From the NCBI RefSeq assembly GCF_018403225.1, contig NZ_BOSG01000001.1, forward strand, positions 1,798,001 through 1,862,000: a stretch of 64,000 nt of DNA, given 5' to 3'. Origin of the DNA: Paenibacillus sp. J23TS9. Lineage in GTDB: Bacteria > Bacillota > Bacilli > Paenibacillales > Paenibacillaceae. Each line of letters starts with the position of its first letter. Within the stretch, counting starts at the first letter, position 1. Under the pieces are notes generated by a model that worked only from the letters and a program-made list of their open reading frames with translations, searched no databases and was not told where the DNA came from. A program made the translations under genes and the position numbers. Shown here piece after piece: positions 53,455 through 62,169 of the stretch.

Positions 53455-54932
53455 ACCATCACTCTCTTCACATAATCTTTCATCGCCTGACGAGCTAATT
53501 TCCCGCTGCTTGTGTAGATGAACTCATCCACCGTGATGAGCTGCTTTGGTGCCTTGTAGCTCGCTAAATACTGTCGGCAATATTTCTTAATATCTTCGAT
53601 AGATAAATGCTGTTGGCTGTTCCATTTCACGAGTGCCGTCACTTGTTCTCCCCAGTAGGGATCAGGCACCCCAAGTACCATCACTTCTTGAATCTCCGGA
53701 ATTTGCTGCAGCACGGACTCGACTTCCTCAGGAAATACATTAAGGCCACCCGTTACCATCATATTTTTAGAACGTCCAGCCATATACAAATAACCATCGT
53801 CATCCACAGACATATAATCGCCAAGAATGAGCCATCCGTCACGAAAAACGGCTGACGTTTCCTCAGGCAATTGATAATAGCCCATAAACATCATGTCACT
53901 TCGGATGTACAGCTGCCCGACGTTCCCAGTAGATACTTCCTGAAAATGTTCATCCCGGATGGAAATTTGTACGCCTGAAAAGGGCTTTCCTACTGAATTC
54001 GCTTTTCTCTGATCATGAACATCCAAATAACTGATGTAACTTGCTTCGGAAGAGCCGTAATATTCATAGATCTTAGCCCCGCAAAATACTTCCTTGCTCC
54101 TTTGCTTGGACGCTTCGGACCATTTCCCACCTGAACTAATCAAGGCTTGGATGTGTGTCTGTCCGGGGATGATCTCTTGCATCATCGATTCAATCATCGT
54201 GGGCACAACAAACAAAATAGCATCTGGAATCTGCCTGCACAGATCTAAAACCAGTCTTGCATTGAAATGTTGTACCATATGAAAGGTCGCCCCACTGGAT
54301 AAGCTTTGCATTAATGCGAATAAGGATAAGGAGTGAACGAGTGGGCCTGGAGCTATAATATGCTCCATGTTGTCTAGTTGAAAGGCTTCGCTCGTCGCCT
54401 CAAAGCTCTTGATCCAAGAAAAATGGGTGCGCATATACCCCTTGGGTGTTCCTGTTGTGCCTGAAGTAAAGCCGATAAATAATAATTCATTCGTATCATC
54501 CATTTCTGCTTCTGGCTTGAAAGTCTGCAGCCAGTTGTCATACGAACCTGCTTCTTCTGCTGAAAAGGTTAGAAGCTTGATCTCTGTATCCTGCAAAACC
54601 AGATTCTTTACGAATCTAGTTTCCGTAAAAATCATTTTCGGCTGACATTGCTGTACAATCGCATTGACTTCGTTCATGCTCCATTTCGGATCCAAAGGTA
54701 CAGGAATACAACCTGCATATATGGCTCCTAGAAAAACCTCCACAAATTCTATGCGATTCGTAGATAAAATAGCGATCTTATCCTGTGTCAGGCCATTTTG
54801 TTGAAGTCCCTGCGCAATTTGCATCATCCTCTGTACTAATGCCAAGTAAGTTCGGCTCTCTTCACCATCGGATAAGGCAACTTTGCCCGGCTGTTGTACA
54901 GCATAACGAAGTAATGGTTCTACTAGATTCAT
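53451..54932 (-). CDS. Acyl-CoA ligase of the AMP-forming family (YhfT-like)
   Basis: The 493-residue enzyme has the adenylate-forming motifs FTSGTTGTPKGYMRTH (ATP loop), YEYYGSSEAS, GDYMSVDDDGYLYMAGRSK, and the A10 lysine in SSGKLARQAM. It joins a carboxylate to CoA through an acyl-AMP. It lies 31 bases after bioY in the order bioY-ligase-thiolase, as in Bacillus yhfU-yhfT-yhfS. The carboxylate is unknown; a dicarboxylate such as glutarate or pimelate would make sense for biotin, by inference. Confidence 0.88.
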   Translation of the reverse strand: MNLVEPLLRYAVQQPGKVALSDGEESRTYLALVQRMMQIAQGLQQNGLTQDKIAILSTNRIEFVEVFLGAIYAGCIPVPLDPKWSMNEVNAIVQQCQPKMIFTETRFVKNLVLQDTEIKLLTFSAEEAGSYDNWLQTFKPEAEMDDTNELLFIGFTSGTTGTPKGYMRTHFSWIKSFEATSEAFQLDNMEHIIAPGPLVHSLSLFALMQSLSSGATFHMVQHFNARLVLDLCRQIPDAILFVVPTMIESMMQEIIPGQTHIQALISSGGKWSEASKQRSKEVFCGAKIYEYYGSSEASYISYLDVHDQRKANSVGKPFSGVQISIRDEHFQEVSTGNVGQLYIRSDMMFMGYYQLPEETSAVFRDGWLILGDYMSVDDDGYLYMAGRSKNMMVTGGLNVFPEEVESVLQQIPEIQEVMVLGVPDPYWGEQVTALVKWNSQQHLSIEDIKKYCRQYLASYKAPKQLITVDEFIYTSSGKLARQAMKDYVKRVMV

Positions 54933-54963
54933 TTCATATCACACCCATTCGCAGTTTAAGTAA

Positions 54964-55518
54964 TTATGTGTTATTCACTTTTTCTTCAATCGGGCTGATG
55001 GCTTTTAATTGTATTGCAATAATGGCTGCGATAACGGCTTTGATACAATCCCCCGGCAAGAATGCGGTAGCACCTACAAGTCCGGCCCAGACAGATGTAT
55101 GGGTAATGAGCGCCATCACCGGCGCACCAATTAAACTAACTAATACCACACCAAAAACTAAATTGATCAGGATCATTTTCCAAGTCTTTACGGTTAACCA
55201 TACCTTTTCCGTTACATACCCGATACAAAACGCGGCCAATGGCCAGCTTAGTAAATATCCGGCTGACGGTGCTACGAATACGGAAGGACCTCCGCGTCCA
55301 CCAGATAATAAAGGTAAACCTAAAGCGACTAATACGATAAACAAAACCAAACTAATCGTACCCGTCTTCTTTCCTAAAAAGCATCCCGAGAGCATAACGC
55401 CAAGTGTTTGTGCAGTAATGGATACCGGGATAAAACCCAGTGGAATCGGTGGAATCAAACCTAATACTCCTATGAATGCTGCGAATAATGCAGCAAAAAC
55501 CATCTCTTTTGTTTTCAT
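54964..55518 (-). CDS. bioY: Biotin transporter substrate-binding subunit BioY
   Basis: The 184-residue membrane protein has six hydrophobic segments and BioY signatures: GLIPPIPLGFIPVSITAQTLGVML near the start, then LPLLSGGRGG and PSAGYLLSWPLAAF. BioY is the S component that binds biotin in ECF transporters. It is the first gene after a promoter overlapped by a BirA box, and its T and A partners are encoded at the far end of the same operon. Confidence 0.93.
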   Translation of the reverse strand: MKTKEMVFAALFAAFIGVLGLIPPIPLGFIPVSITAQTLGVMLSGCFLGKKTGTISLVLFIVLVALGLPLLSGGRGGPSVFVAPSAGYLLSWPLAAFCIGYVTEKVWLTVKTWKMILINLVFGVVLVSLIGAPVMALITHTSVWAGLVGATAFLPGDCIKAVIAAIIAIQLKAISPIEEKVNNT

Positions 55519-55584
55519 TTGCGTCCTCCATGACTATGTTCTCAAATTAAATACCTACTAGAGTCGACATCTATGTATGGGTAA

Positions 55585-55613
55585 ATCATAGCTTGATATT
55601 TTTCAATTGTAAA
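55585..55613 (-). promoter_or_regulatory. Promoter of the bioY operon
   Basis: On the minus strand TTTACA (55613-55608), a 17-base spacer and TATGAT (55590-55585) form a strong sigma-A promoter. The BirA box covers the -35. Confidence 0.75.
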
Positions 55614-55639
55614 CCAAATTATTTCATCGAGGTTAACAA
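55607..55639. promoter_or_regulatory. BirA operator (biotin box)
   Basis: TTGTAAACC and GGTTAACAA separated by 15 bases match the known Bacillus-type BirA operator almost exactly. Its position over the -35 element means biotinylated BirA would block transcription when biotin is plentiful. Confidence 0.88.
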
Positions 55640-55898
55640 TATTGCTCAATGGGATTATAACAACGGTTTATCGTAAGCCTCTACTTTTCATGTAAAAATC
55701 CAATCCCAGAAAAAAAGTATAAGCTAATCACAATATATAACCCCGCTCCTCAATAGGGCAGGGTTTTGCTGTAAAGTTTGGCATGCACGCTATCTCAGGA
55801 AAACTGCCACCAACTGTCTTTGATTCCGGTATAGCCTCTTCAATTCTTTTTCAGATCACTTTCACTCCAAGTGTTTAAGTTATTTTTGAAAATAAAAA
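55640..55898. other. Intergenic region between operons
   Basis: No gene recognised. A GC-rich imperfect hairpin (AACCCCGCTCC with GGGCAGGGTT, then TTTT) lies at about 55740-55768 on the plus strand and may be a stray terminator. Confidence 0.35.
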
Positions 55899-55930
55899 AC
55901 CCACCTGCTTACAGGTAGGTAGGTTTTTCT
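55899..55930 (-). terminator. Terminator of the dioxygenase gene
   Basis: ACCTACCTG / CAGGTGGGT stem (with wobble) followed on the minus strand by six T residues, about 90 bases after the stop at 56015. Confidence 0.7.
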
Positions 55931-56014
55931 CTGTCACTTCAGCGATCTATTCAACTATTACCGTTAATTAAGGCATGGAACGTGCCCATATTATTAGTAT
56001 TCTGACAGCCAAGA

Positions 56015-56782
56015 TTAAAACTGAATAGACAGCGAACTTCCGGAACCATGCTCGATTGAATCAAATAAAACGCGAATATCGCTACCGGAGTTTCCGCTTC
56101 CCAGCGCTATAAGCAGCGGCACGAAGTGCTCTGCCCGCGGTACTGCCATCGCTGCATGCGGTGCCAGGATATCATACTGACTCAAGGACTCAATATCCCT
56201 GGTAACCACTTTGTCTCGAATCCAATTTTTTAACTGCACAGCCCATTCACGAGGTGGCGCATCCTTATCCCGGTCAAAAGCACGAAGATTATGGCTTACG
56301 AAACCGCTGCCGATGACGAGAATACCGTCTTTCTCCAGACCTTGAAGTGCTTCACCGATCGCAATTTGCTGTCTTGCCGGTAAGAAAGGATTGACCGATA
56401 CGGGAACGATCGGAATATCCGCTTCCGGATAAGCATGCATCATAATTGGGAATACGCCATGATCCAGCCCCCGATATTTCTGCTGGACAGGAATATTATT
56501 CCGGCGCAGCCGTTCTTCCACGATAGAAGCAACAATCGTTGAACCTCTCGCGGGATACTGTACCTGATAAAAGGAATCCGGAAACCCGTAATAATCATAC
56601 ACCATCTCATGAACATCATCGGTAGCGGCTATAGTCGTCATTTCGCTCTCGAAATGAGCCGAAAATATGACGATCGCTTTAGGGCGATATTCTTGGCCGA
56701 ATTGTTTGAGAAACTTCGTAAAATCGGATTCCTCAAATATAGTAAACGGTGAACCATGTGCCAAAAAGACTGGGGAAAGCAT
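56015..56782 (-). CDS. Class III extradiol ring-cleavage dioxygenase (DODA/YgiD-like)
   Basis: The 255-residue protein has the LigB-fold metal and active-site histidines in FLAHGSP, FSAHFE, LDHGVFPIM and RAEHFVPLL. These enzymes open catechol rings next to the hydroxyls using non-haem iron, or zinc in some relatives. The DoxX gene lies 85 bases upstream on the same strand, and an HxlR repressor is divergent. The set resembles Bacillus catDE/catR, which counters catechol and quinone stress, though CatE belongs to a different dioxygenase class. Confidence 0.88.
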   Translation of the reverse strand: MLSPVFLAHGSPFTIFEESDFTKFLKQFGQEYRPKAIVIFSAHFESEMTTIAATDDVHEMVYDYYGFPDSFYQVQYPARGSTIVASIVEERLRRNNIPVQQKYRGLDHGVFPIMMHAYPEADIPIVPVSVNPFLPARQQIAIGEALQGLEKDGILVIGSGFVSHNLRAFDRDKDAPPREWAVQLKNWIRDKVVTRDIESLSQYDILAPHAAMAVPRAEHFVPLLIALGSGNSGSDIRVLFDSIEHGSGSSLSIQF

Positions 56783-56867
56783 AGTCTGACCTCCTTATTT
56801 CTGTAACAGTTACATCATGTCGGTAACGATGTTCCATCATGATTTTCGTATGATTGAAACGACAAAC

Positions 56868-57221
56868 TTAATAGCGCCCAATTGCAACAAACACAGCTAA
56901 CGCTAACAAAATGAAGTTCATCCCGATACCCTGATATTCTTTTCGTTTCGCGTGAAAGCCGGCAGCCAGTACCATGACTATTGCAAGAGCAATCGCTGCA
57001 ATCGGTGTCAGGATAGGTAGAATTCCCGTAGCTTGAGGGATGATCAAACCCAGTCCGCCAAGCAGTTCCGAGATCCCGATAAAAGTAACTAAACCTTTTG
57101 AATATTCTTTTACCCAGGGCAATGAAGCCTGCGCTTTTTCATACTGAAATGCTTTCATCGAGCCTGCAAAAATAAACATTAATCCTAAAAGTCCCTGGAC
57201 GATCCATAAAGCAATATTCAT
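56868..57221 (-). CDS. DoxX-family membrane protein (CatD-like)
   Basis: The 117-residue protein has four membrane segments (ALWIVQGLLGLMFIFAGSMK, VTFIGISELLGGLGLII, AIALAIVMVLAAGF, NFILLALAVFVAIG) and the SMKAF and GISELLGGLGL pattern of DoxX proteins. Relatives work with quinone- or thiol-redox enzymes at the membrane. It is the first gene of the pair with the ring-cleavage dioxygenase and is divergent from an HxlR regulator. Confidence 0.88.
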   Translation of the reverse strand: MNIALWIVQGLLGLMFIFAGSMKAFQYEKAQASLPWVKEYSKGLVTFIGISELLGGLGLIIPQATGILPILTPIAAIALAIVMVLAAGFHAKRKEYQGIGMNFILLALAVFVAIGRY

Positions 57222-57311
57222 AACGGATGCCCCTCCTTGTATATGCCTAACTTATAGAGCTATAATAATGCCAAAGGGTCATTCATTGGAAGTAGGCACT
57301 TAAATTAAACA

Positions 57312-57349
57312 TAGTATACAAAATGATACCTAGTACATTGCTTATACTA
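57312..57349. promoter_or_regulatory. Inverted repeat in the HxlR/DoxX divergent promoter
   Basis: TAGTATA (57312-57318) and TATACTA (57343-57349) are perfect inverted copies flanking a region with further GTATAC/GTAC-type half-sites. It is a plausible HxlR operator controlling both directions. Confidence 0.5.
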
Positions 57350-57370
57350 ATACTGTGAGAGGGTGCTAAC

Positions 57371-57748
57371 ATGTCAGCTGAATGTAGAGTCGAAACGGCA
57401 TTAGAGATCCTGGTTGGTAAATGGAAACCTGTTATTTTATTTCAGCTTTTTTCGAATGGTACGATGAGATTTAGCGAACTACAAAAAGCAATACCGGATA
57501 TAACAAAAAAAATGCTTACCTCACAATTAAGAGAATTAGAGAATCATGATATCGTTCATCGTAAAATATATCAGCAAATCCCACCTAAAGTTGAATATTC
57601 TATTACGGAATATGGAATAGGTATGACCCCTGTGTTGCAGGCAATGAATGATTGGGGCATGGCTCATGTGGAGCATTTAAATGAATTATACGGTGAAGTT
57701 AGAGAAGTGGAATCGTTCGAGGTAAAAGATGAGCTCGTAGGGAAGTAA
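57371..57748 (+). CDS. HxlR (DUF24)-family redox-type repressor
   Basis: The 125-residue winged-helix protein reads ETALEILVGKWKPVILFQLF and ITKKMLTSQLRELENHDIVHRK, typical of HxlR proteins. A single cysteine, C5 in MSAEC, matches the conserved N-terminal Cys that senses quinones and oxidants in YodB and CatR of Bacillus. Divergence from the DoxX/dioxygenase pair suggests it represses them until the Cys is modified. Confidence 0.9.
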   Translation: MSAECRVETALEILVGKWKPVILFQLFSNGTMRFSELQKAIPDITKKMLTSQLRELENHDIVHRKIYQQIPPKVEYSITEYGIGMTPVLQAMNDWGMAHVEHLNELYGEVREVESFEVKDELVGK

Positions 57749-57765
57749 TACATATGCACACAAAA

Positions 57766-57786
57766 AATCCGCGAATTTCGCGGATT
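57766..57786 (+). terminator. Terminator of the hxlR-like gene
   Basis: Perfect nine-base stem AATCCGCGA / TCGCGGATT with a three-base loop, 18 bases after the stop. Confidence 0.65.
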
Positions 57787-57821
57787 CGTTAGCTTATATG
57801 ATCTTATTACTATGACCATCC

Positions 57822-57858
57822 AAGAAGATCCGATGCCTACGTGGTACCGGATCTTCTT
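57822..57858. terminator. Second hairpin between convergent genes
   Basis: AAGAAGATCCG / CGGATCTTCTT, eleven perfect pairs around a 15-base loop with a T-rich tail on the plus strand; it may also serve the minus-strand spoVB gene. Confidence 0.6.
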
Positions 57859-57908
57859 ATTTATTTCAGTAGCGCTCTCTGCTTCATAACCAGTACGTAA
57901 ATTCCCAT

Positions 57909-59465
57909 TCAAGAAACCGGCGTAATTGTCGGCGTTTTCGGACCGCTGCGCAAAGCGCGGGTTAACTGCAATGTTGCAGCATAGACGATCAACGAAATGA
58001 GGAGCGCTCCGAATAACGCAACCGTCTGTCCCAATTCCATGCGTTCCAGAAAACGGTGAGCTGCCAGACTGGTAACCGTCATGACAATGCCTCCCGCTCC
58101 TGCTTTGACGATAATACGGAGGTCAAAATAAAAGCCGATTGTAGTAGCGACGGAATAAAAATTCAGTAGGGTCAGCAGCAGGATGCCAAGCCCAAATCCC
58201 ATCGCAACTCCCTCGATTCCAAGGTTAGAACCGAGCACATAAATCAGACTCACTTCAAAAATATTCGTCATCACATGATTCCACATGACGGTTGACGCTT
58301 TGCCCAAGCCTAGCAGAATCGCTTGCAGCGGCGCCTCAAAATAATGGAGAAAAAATAAAGGTGCAAGCAGCTTGAGCAGCACGCCAGCTTCTGGCGCATG
58401 ATAGATTAAGGTCGCTAACGGTACTGCCCATAGATATAAGATGATAGTACAGGGCACACCGACAATAAGCGCGGTACGCATGGCCATGTCCATGCGGCTG
58501 TGCATGAGCTGAGTATTGTTGTCCACACTTGCCTCGCTGATCGCCGGAATTAACGCTGTCGACAGCGATTGGGTAAAGAAGCTGGGGAGGAATAGCAGCG
58601 GAATGGCATAACCGGCCAACAGACCGAATTGCTTGGTCGCTACCTCCACGCCGACACCGAACAGCACCAAGCTTTTCGTAATCAGAAGCGGGAGAAAAGC
58701 ATGATAGATGGAATGGATAAATCCGCTGCCTGTCATCGGCAAGCCGATTCGCAGCAAATCTCTCAGCGTGCGATCTCCCTTAAGCGAAGCACTTGGCGCA
58801 ATGGGCGGGTTTTCCCTGACCCTCCCCCGATTGGACCATTTGAATACGGCAAACAAATAGATTAAACCAACGCCTTCACCGATAACAGCAGCAGCCATCG
58901 CCCCTGCCGCAGCGTAGGCGATGCCGTACGGAAGCAGCACTTTGACAACTCCGATGATGACGAGGATTTGCGCCAGATTTTCAATGATGTCAGATAAGGC
59001 GAGGGGGTTCATGTTCTGTCTACCGCGAAAATACCCCTTCAGTACAGCTGACATCGCGATAATAGGAATGATTGGCGTAATGGCGACCATTGCAAAATAC
59101 GCCCGCTGATCGGCTAAAACAATCGAGGCGATCCACTTGGAACCGAATAAAGCCGCCAAGGTTAATACAACACTTAAGCTGCCTGTGACCGTTAAGGATA
59201 CGGCGAGAATACGCTTTACTCGTGCTTCATCCCGTTTAACCTCTGCCTCAGATACCAGCTTCGAAATCGCTACAGGGAGCCCAAGTTCTGTCATCGTAAT
59301 AAACAACGGAAGCAGCGGATGTGCAATCATAAGCAGTCCTACGCCTTCAGCTCCCAAAAAGCGTGCCAGCAATATTCCGTTAACAAATCCAAGCCCTTTT
59401 GTAAAAAATGACGATACGGTCAAAATGAACGTCCCGCGAATAAAGCTTTGTTTATTCATTCCCAT
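57909..59465 (-). CDS. spoVB: Stage V sporulation protein B-like flippase
   Basis: From the ATG at 59465 (GGAG nine bases upstream) the product is 518 residues, the length I recall for Bacillus SpoVB. It is a MurJ/MATE-like flippase with about fourteen membrane segments. It starts FIRGTFILTVSSFFTKGLGFVNG and contains LKGYFRGRQNMNPLALSDIIE, a highly conserved SpoVB stretch. SpoVB is needed for spore cortex synthesis and is thought to flip lipid II or a related carrier lipid in the mother cell. It supports a spore-forming host. Confidence 0.88.
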   Translation of the reverse strand: MGMNKQSFIRGTFILTVSSFFTKGLGFVNGILLARFLGAEGVGLLMIAHPLLPLFITMTELGLPVAISKLVSEAEVKRDEARVKRILAVSLTVTGSLSVVLTLAALFGSKWIASIVLADQRAYFAMVAITPIIPIIAMSAVLKGYFRGRQNMNPLALSDIIENLAQILVIIGVVKVLLPYGIAYAAAGAMAAAVIGEGVGLIYLFAVFKWSNRGRVRENPPIAPSASLKGDRTLRDLLRIGLPMTGSGFIHSIYHAFLPLLITKSLVLFGVGVEVATKQFGLLAGYAIPLLFLPSFFTQSLSTALIPAISEASVDNNTQLMHSRMDMAMRTALIVGVPCTIILYLWAVPLATLIYHAPEAGVLLKLLAPLFFLHYFEAPLQAILLGLGKASTVMWNHVMTNIFEVSLIYVLGSNLGIEGVAMGFGLGILLLTLLNFYSVATTIGFYFDLRIIVKAGAGGIVMTVTSLAAHRFLERMELGQTVALFGALLISLIVYAATLQLTRALRSGPKTPTITPVS

Positions 59466-59594
59466 CTGCTGCATCTCCACCCTACTGTCTGTCCTGTTCT
59501 ACTTTCTAAACTTATTCGAGCAATAACCAATACATGCAGACAAGTATGTACAATTGATGTAAAGATGCAAAAAAAGAACCTCAAAACACAAAAA

Positions 59595-59630
59595 TACCGC
59601 TGTATTTCCCTTCATGGGAATTCAGCGGTA
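59595..59630 (-). terminator. Terminator of the mgtE gene
   Basis: A long stem (TACCGCTG-AATTCCC / GGGAAATA-CAGCGGTA) followed on the minus strand by TTTTTGTGTTTTG, 12 bases after the stop. Confidence 0.85.
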
Positions 59631-59642
59631 AAGGCAATTAAG

Positions 59643-60980
59643 TTAAAGCCCAAGCAGTATTTTGGCAATCGTAAAGTATATGATAAGACCTGTCCCATCT
59701 ACCAAAGTAGTAATGAATGGCCCCGAGACGACTGCGGGATCTGCTTTCAACTTATGCAATATTAATGGCAAGATAGCGGCAACAAAGGAAGCCCAAATGA
59801 CGATGGACATGGCTGTAATGGCAACGACCAGTCCAACATTCGATTCAACTCCAAGAAACAAGGCGCGTAAATAAGCTATCAATGAAATGGAGGCTCCTGT
59901 CAGAAGGCCTGTGGTTATTTCCTTTCTCATCACTTTAAAAATATCACGAAACTGCACGTCACCTACGGCAAGAGCCCGGACTAAAGTGGATACGGTTTGG
60001 GTTCCCGTGTTCCCACCTGTACCTATTAGCAGCGGAACAAAGAATGCCAGTGCAATCACTTCGGAGAGCGTTTCCTCATAGTGTCTCAGAACCGTACCGG
60101 TATAAGCTTCAGCCACAAACAAAATCAATAGCCATACGATCCGTTTTCTGTACAAATGAAATACGGAGGTTTTGAAATAAGCATCTGTTAACGGCTGGCT
60201 TCCACCCAGTTTATGAATATCCTCTGTAGCCTCTTCATGTATGACATCAATCAAATCATCGACAGTTATGACACCAATAAGCCGGTTCTGTACCTCTACA
60301 ACGGGTAGGGCCACCAAATCATAGCGGGATAATAGCTCCGCTGCTTCCTCTTGCTTCATCGTGGCCGGTACAGAAATGACTTCCCCTATTACGATATCTT
60401 CCAGCCTTGTCTGAGGCTCGGATAAAATAATTGTTTTCAATGAAACGACGTCTAAAAGTTCCCCTTTAATTCCAGTCACATAGACATAGGAAGTGATTTC
60501 CGCATCATGCCCAACTTTGCGGATATGCTGCAGCGTTCTCTCGATAGTCCATGAGCTTTGTGCTGCGATATAATCGATCGTTGCCAAGCTCCCCGCGGTG
60601 TGTTCTGGGAATGTCATTAATGTTAGGACTTTATCCCGATAATCTTGTGGAAGCAGATTCAACAGCTTGACAGCCTGATGCCGATGAATGGCCAGCATCA
60701 TATCTGCTACTACGTCGCCTGACATTTTATTCAGTACCTGCGATGTCTCGTTCTCCTCTAAATGATTAAGAATCTGATATTGCAATACAGGCTCCAAATA
60801 TTCTATGATTTCGGCAGACATATCGGGGGGAAGCAATTTCATCAATTGGAGTTGCTCTGCTCTATCCAGTTTTTCTACACATATGGCCACATCATACGGC
60901 TTGAAATTTTCAACAAATGTCAACATAGAATTTTCATCACAGTTCGAAAGTAAATTCTTTAGTTTTTCCAGTTGAATCAT
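59643..60980 (-). CDS. mgtE: Magnesium transporter MgtE
   Basis: The 445-residue protein has the MgtE layout: N-domain helical bundle (LLPPDMSAEIIEYL), two CBS domains (VISVPATMKQEEAAELL and LIGVITVDDLIDVI), and five C-terminal membrane helices with the pore motif PLLIGTGGNTGTQT and GPFITTLVDGTGLIIY. It is a gated Mg2+ channel that the N and CBS domains close at high Mg2+. No Mg2+ riboswitch precedes it, and only 42 bases separate it from the rodA-like gene, so it seems the last gene of the cell-wall cluster. Confidence 0.93.
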   Translation of the reverse strand: MIQLEKLKNLLSNCDENSMLTFVENFKPYDVAICVEKLDRAEQLQLMKLLPPDMSAEIIEYLEPVLQYQILNHLEENETSQVLNKMSGDVVADMMLAIHRHQAVKLLNLLPQDYRDKVLTLMTFPEHTAGSLATIDYIAAQSSWTIERTLQHIRKVGHDAEITSYVYVTGIKGELLDVVSLKTIILSEPQTRLEDIVIGEVISVPATMKQEEAAELLSRYDLVALPVVEVQNRLIGVITVDDLIDVIHEEATEDIHKLGGSQPLTDAYFKTSVFHLYRKRIVWLLILFVAEAYTGTVLRHYEETLSEVIALAFFVPLLIGTGGNTGTQTVSTLVRALAVGDVQFRDIFKVMRKEITTGLLTGASISLIAYLRALFLGVESNVGLVVAITAMSIVIWASFVAAILPLILHKLKADPAVVSGPFITTLVDGTGLIIYFTIAKILLGL

Positions 60981-61022
60981 TTAGAGATACTCCTTCGTGA
61001 TCCTATTAACATCATCTGCCTT

Positions 61023-62159
61023 TTATTTCACAGATGGTTCAATCGAGATTTCATTTTTATGAATTTTCACACTGAGCACGAGGCCGATCGCAATCATATT
61101 GCTAAGAAGCGAGCTGCCGCCATAACTTATGAAAGGCAAGGATATGCCCGTCAAGGGAAGCAAGCCGATATGCATTCCGATATTAACGGAAACTTGAAAA
61201 ATGATCATTGCGATAAACCCGATAACCAAATATGATCCTGCACGTTCCCTACTTTCCATGGCAATATGCACCATACGATACACGAGCAGTAGATAAAACA
61301 GCAGCAGCACGGAAGAACCTATAAAACCATATTCCTCGCCAATGACCACGTATATCGAATCAGAATACGCATAAGGAATAAATCCTTTACGTAAATAGAT
61401 TCCGTCGCTTCCTGTCAATCCTCCCGAACCTATCGCCGTCATTGCGTTTTTAACATGCCATGATTTATCGGGATCGCTGGTTGGGTCCAGAAAGGTCTGA
61501 ATTCTTGACATTTGGTGTGGCTCTACAATTTTAGATAACAATTCGAAGTTGGCATAATATAACCACAATATTGTGCCGATCGTAGTGATCAATAAACCAA
61601 GGAAAAGAATCATATATATTGAACGGATGTTACCAATCCACAGCATACTAATTAATATACCAACGAAAACGAGAGAAGTGCCTAGATCGGGCTGATCCAT
61701 GATTAAGATGAAAGGAATCAAGAAAATGATGCAAATCGGAACTAAATCTTGAAAAAGACGGAGCTTCATTCCCTCCCGCTCACCCAATACATGAGCAATC
61801 AGTAGCACTGTGAATATTTTAGCCAGCTCAGAAGGTTGAAGCTGAAAGCCCCCAATACTTAACCAACGGGATGCACCGTTAATGTGTTCTCCGAACAATT
61901 TGACCACAATAAGCATCGCTATGCCGATTCCATAGAAAAGGTAGGACAACCTGCCCAATAGAATTTTGTAATCCAGCAATGCGAGAAATAACATCGGAAT
62001 GCAGAAAGCACCGAAAAGATATAAATAACTAATGTGAAGACCATCTAAATGTGTATCCGTCGTTGCCCCATAAATTGCTATGGTTCCAATGGCAACAAGA
62101 CACAATATAAGAAAAAGCGTGAACTTATCAAGTTTTGCAAGTTTGCTGGTGATAAACAT
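61023..62159 (-). CDS. RodA/FtsW-family SEDS peptidoglycan polymerase (RodA-like)
   Basis: The 378-residue protein has about ten membrane segments and the SEDS motifs INGASRWLSIGGFQLQPSELAK, IMDQPDLGTSL and LTGISLPFISYGGSSLL. SEDS proteins polymerise lipid II into glycan strands with a partner class b PBP, which is not encoded here. The opening SKLAKLDKFTLFLILCLVAIG and SDSIYVVIGEEYGFIG fit RodA better than FtsW. It lies ten bases downstream of a second SEDS gene. Confidence 0.9.
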   Translation of the reverse strand: MFITSKLAKLDKFTLFLILCLVAIGTIAIYGATTDTHLDGLHISYLYLFGAFCIPMLFLALLDYKILLGRLSYLFYGIGIAMLIVVKLFGEHINGASRWLSIGGFQLQPSELAKIFTVLLIAHVLGEREGMKLRLFQDLVPICIIFLIPFILIMDQPDLGTSLVFVGILISMLWIGNIRSIYMILFLGLLITTIGTILWLYYANFELLSKIVEPHQMSRIQTFLDPTSDPDKSWHVKNAMTAIGSGGLTGSDGIYLRKGFIPYAYSDSIYVVIGEEYGFIGSSVLLLFYLLLVYRMVHIAMESRERAGSYLVIGFIAMIIFQVSVNIGMHIGLLPLTGISLPFISYGGSSLLSNMIAIGLVLSVKIHKNEISIEPSVK

Positions 62160-62169
62160 ATGACAACCT

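Noticed and set aside
60981..61022. Possible Mg2+ (M-box) riboswitch before mgtE
   Set aside because: Only about 40 bases separate mgtE from the upstream gene, too short for such an aptamer.
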